Part shown: piece after piece, positions 12,930 through 14,509 of the stretch
How the letters are laid out: each line of letters begins with the position of its first letter
Numbering within the stretch: the stretch's first letter is position 1
Assembly (NCBI GenBank): GCA_041588495.1
Contig: JBFGWM010000045.1
Location: 1-14,509 of the forward strand
Length of the DNA: 14,509 nucleotides
Source of the DNA: JBFGWM01 sp041588495
Lineage (GTDB): Bacteria > Pseudomonadota > Gammaproteobacteria > Pseudomonadales > JBFGWM01
Direction of reading: 5' to 3'
Program-made: the position numbers and the translations under genes
The notes under the pieces: generated by a model
The model's input: the letters and a program-made list of their open reading frames with translations, nothing else
Told to the model about the DNA's origin: nothing
Databases searched by the model: none

Positions 12930-14509
12930 ATCCGACTCAGGGACGAATGCGGGTACCGGGCGCGCGGCTCCGCGGACTTGCTGCCGGCCTGCTGGCCATC
13001 GCCAGCCCGCTGGCAGCAGCACAATCCGACGACGACCTGTTCGAACTGGACCTGTTCGCCCTCGAGGAGGTCGTGGTCAAGGTCAGCGTCGCGTCCCTGT
13101 TCGAAGAGCAGGAACTGCAGGTCGGTTCCAGCACCGCGGTGATCAATCGCAAGGACTGGCAGCGACGGGGCGCACGCCGCTTCACCGACGCGATCTCCAA
13201 CCAGCCGTCGGTGATGATCCTGCCCACCTTCGGCGGCACCGACGCGATCGCCATTCGCGGCTTCGCCCAGGAGGTCTCGGTACGCGGGGTCGCCACCATT
13301 CTCGACGGCGTACCCCTCAACACCCTGGCCTACGGCACCTCCCAATATGACAAGCCGGACATCGGCCTTGGCACCCTCGACCGCATCGAGATGATCCGCG
13401 GACCCGGTTCTGCCATCTACGGCAGTGACGCGTTTCACGGCGTGCTGGCGCTGCATTCGTTCGATTCGAAGGAAGACTTCAGCGACGTCCAGGGTGAGAT
13501 CGGTAGTCGCGGGTATCAGCAGGCCTCGCTCAGGCTGAGTCGGGGCTTGACCGACGCGATTCGCCTCAATTTCGCTGGTGCCTTCAGCGGACAGCCGGAC
13601 CAGAACCGGAAGTACGATTTCACAGTACCGTGCTGGGGCGCAACCTTGGCGGCACCGGCGGCTTGCCCGGGCCTGCCTGCACGACCGTTCGCGGTGAGGC
13701 CCGACGCCGGCCAGCAGGCCACGTCCGACCGGAACCACGAGTACGAATCGCATACGGCCATGTTGAAATTGGTCGTGGATCCGGAAGGCCCGTGGGCGTG
13801 GCGCACGGGTATCTATTACAACCGGCACGATGCCCACAAGTTTTCCGATATCGCCCCCCATGTATCGCCGACCGGCGCCATGGAACTAGGAGAAGATGAC
13901 TTCTCTGGTTCAAATTCGTTTTTTTACATGTGGAATTTCTCCGCAACCCGCGCCCTACCGCATGATATCGAAACGGAACTCAGCAGCTTTTTCTGGACCA
14001 ATCACCACGAGTCGCGTCTCGAAAACTTCAACCCGATTCTGGGCGTATCGCGAAACAAAACTTTCCTCGGCGTGGACGAAGACCGCCGTGGCATCAAGCT
14101 AACTTTCAAACAGGCTGACAATCCCTGGAACACCCAGTGGTCAACGGCGATCGGCTGGAACCGCATGGAAATCAATGACCGGCGAGAGCAGTATCAGCAA
14201 CTCACCGCGGCGCCGTGTCCGGCCAACTCGACCACCGCGGCGCCGTTCTGCACGTTCCCGACACAGCTGGTGACCCGCGAGATTCTCAGTTTCTTCCTGC
14301 AGGCCAAGACCTCGCTGTTCGAGGACAAGCTGCACCTGCTCTACGGCGGCCGCATCGATCACTACCACGACCACGGCCTGAACACGGTCAAAACCCCGCG
14401 CCTTGGCATGATCTACCAGCCGATGCGCGACACCGCGTTCAAGCTGCTGTACGGGAACTCGTTCCGCGCCCCGGTCGCCACCGAGCTGACCTCGCTGCAA
14501 CTGGTGGCG
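12926..14509 (+). CDS. TonB-dependent outer-membrane receptor, 3' end cut by window edge
   Basis: Outer-membrane active-transport receptor powered by TonB-ExbBD; 528 residues are in view and the frame is open to the right edge. A signal peptide ends at about residue 32 (PLAAA before Gln33). DLFALEEVVVKVSVAS (42-57) holds a TonB-box-like EEVVV. The plug domain runs about 62-180: AVINRKDWQRRGARRFTDAI, QPSVMI, AIRGF, ILDGVPLN and DRIEMIRGPGSAIYGSDAFHGVLAL. Beta-barrel strands follow, ending in view with GNSFRAPVATEL, typical of receptors. Two cysteine pairs with equal spacing (236/247 and 431/442) probably lie in outer loops. A stretch at about 13890-14110 is clearly richer in A and T, and a run of seven T occurs at 13919-13925. 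The ATG has GGGAG 10 bases upstream. Substrate unknown; no iron, vitamin or sugar gene is nearby. Confidence 0.9.
   Translation, partial: MNPTQGRMRVPGARLRGLAAGLLAIASPLAAAQSDDDLFELDLFALEEVVVKVSVASLFEEQELQVGSSTAVINRKDWQRRGARRFTDAISNQPSVMILPTFGGTDAIAIRGFAQEVSVRGVATILDGVPLNTLAYGTSQYDKPDIGLGTLDRIEMIRGPGSAIYGSDAFHGVLALHSFDSKEDFSDVQGEIGSRGYQQASLRLSRGLTDAIRLNFAGAFSGQPDQNRKYDFTVPCWGATLAAPAACPGLPARPFAVRPDAGQQATSDRNHEYESHTAMLKLVVDPEGPWAWRTGIYYNRHDAHKFSDIAPHVSPTGAMELGEDDFSGSNSFFYMWNFSATRALPHDIETELSSFFWTNHHESRLENFNPILGVSRNKTFLGVDEDRRGIKLTFKQADNPWNTQWSTAIGWNRMEINDRREQYQQLTAAPCPANSTTAAPFCTFPTQLVTREILSFFLQAKTSLFEDKLHLLYGGRIDHYHDHGLNTVKTPRLGMIYQPMRDTAFKLLYGNSFRAPVATELTSLQLVA

Noticed and set aside
13610..13760. 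A suspected pair of compensating frameshifts in the TonB receptor (odd Ala/Pro/Cys-rich stretch)
   Set aside because: The frame stays open without a stop, receptor-like sequence continues on both sides in the same frame, and an outer loop explains the composition.
12674..13861. A 395-codon minus-strand frame across the CMD-like gene and the TonB receptor
   Set aside because: It crosses two recognisable plus-strand genes and an intergenic gap, and its translation has no domain character.
1..14509. CRISPR array, tRNA, rRNA, insertion sequence or prophage signals
   Set aside because: No regular repeats, cloverleaf sequences, transposase or integrase motifs, or terminal inverted repeats were recognised on either strand.

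Overview
This is a GC-rich bacterial chromosomal window with dense protein-coding genes on both strands. The glycerol, acetate and HDOD proteins look gammaproteobacterial: GlpD matches the enterobacterial type almost motif for motif, and there is a long three-domain Pta. I cannot name the genus; a free-living, perhaps aquatic, gammaproteobacterium fits best. No rRNA, tRNA, CRISPR array, insertion sequence, phage gene or attachment site was seen, and no gene-free stretch exceeds about 165 bases. The longest non-coding pieces are the divergent gaps 967-1130 and 12381-12543.

Layout. (1) 1-2639: glycerol kinase glpK (minus strand, cut by the left edge) diverges from aerobic glycerol-3-phosphate dehydrogenase glpD (plus strand). 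They share a control region with an AT-rich 18-bp imperfect palindrome. Together they take glycerol to dihydroxyacetone phosphate and feed electrons to the quinone pool. (2) 2669-4489: two tandem paralogous HDOD-domain genes follow glpD on the same strand, and both have lost the HD dyad. (3) 4505-4915: a small DoxX-family membrane protein on the minus strand. (4) 5043-5903: a PlsC-like acyltransferase on the plus strand. (5) 12380 down to 5911, minus strand: an apparent four-gene operon of ackA, pta, a membrane-anchored penicillin-acylase-type Ntn hydrolase and a secreted DUF2459 protein. The spacings are tight and the last two genes overlap by 41 bp. (6) 12544-14509, plus strand: a carboxymuconolactone-decarboxylase-like protein without the redox cysteines, a 20-codon ORF whose stop overlaps the next start (ATGA), and a TonB-dependent receptor cut by the right edge.

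How they fit. The cytoplasmic enzymes cover glycerol catabolism and acetyl-CoA/acetate interconversion (substrate-level ATP). Around them sit envelope proteins: DoxX, the acylase, DUF2459 and the TonB receptor. The acyltransferase could use the glycerolipid pool. These links come from gene order, not direct evidence.

Start codons needed care. TTG fits best for glpD and pta, and GTG for the second HDOD gene and the acylase, judged from Shine-Dalgarno spacing and family N-termini. No single new system is obvious. The best candidates for a second look are the HD-less HDOD pair behind glpD, the acylase/DUF2459 pair fused to the ackA-pta operon, and the ATGA-coupled mini-ORF in front of the TonB receptor.
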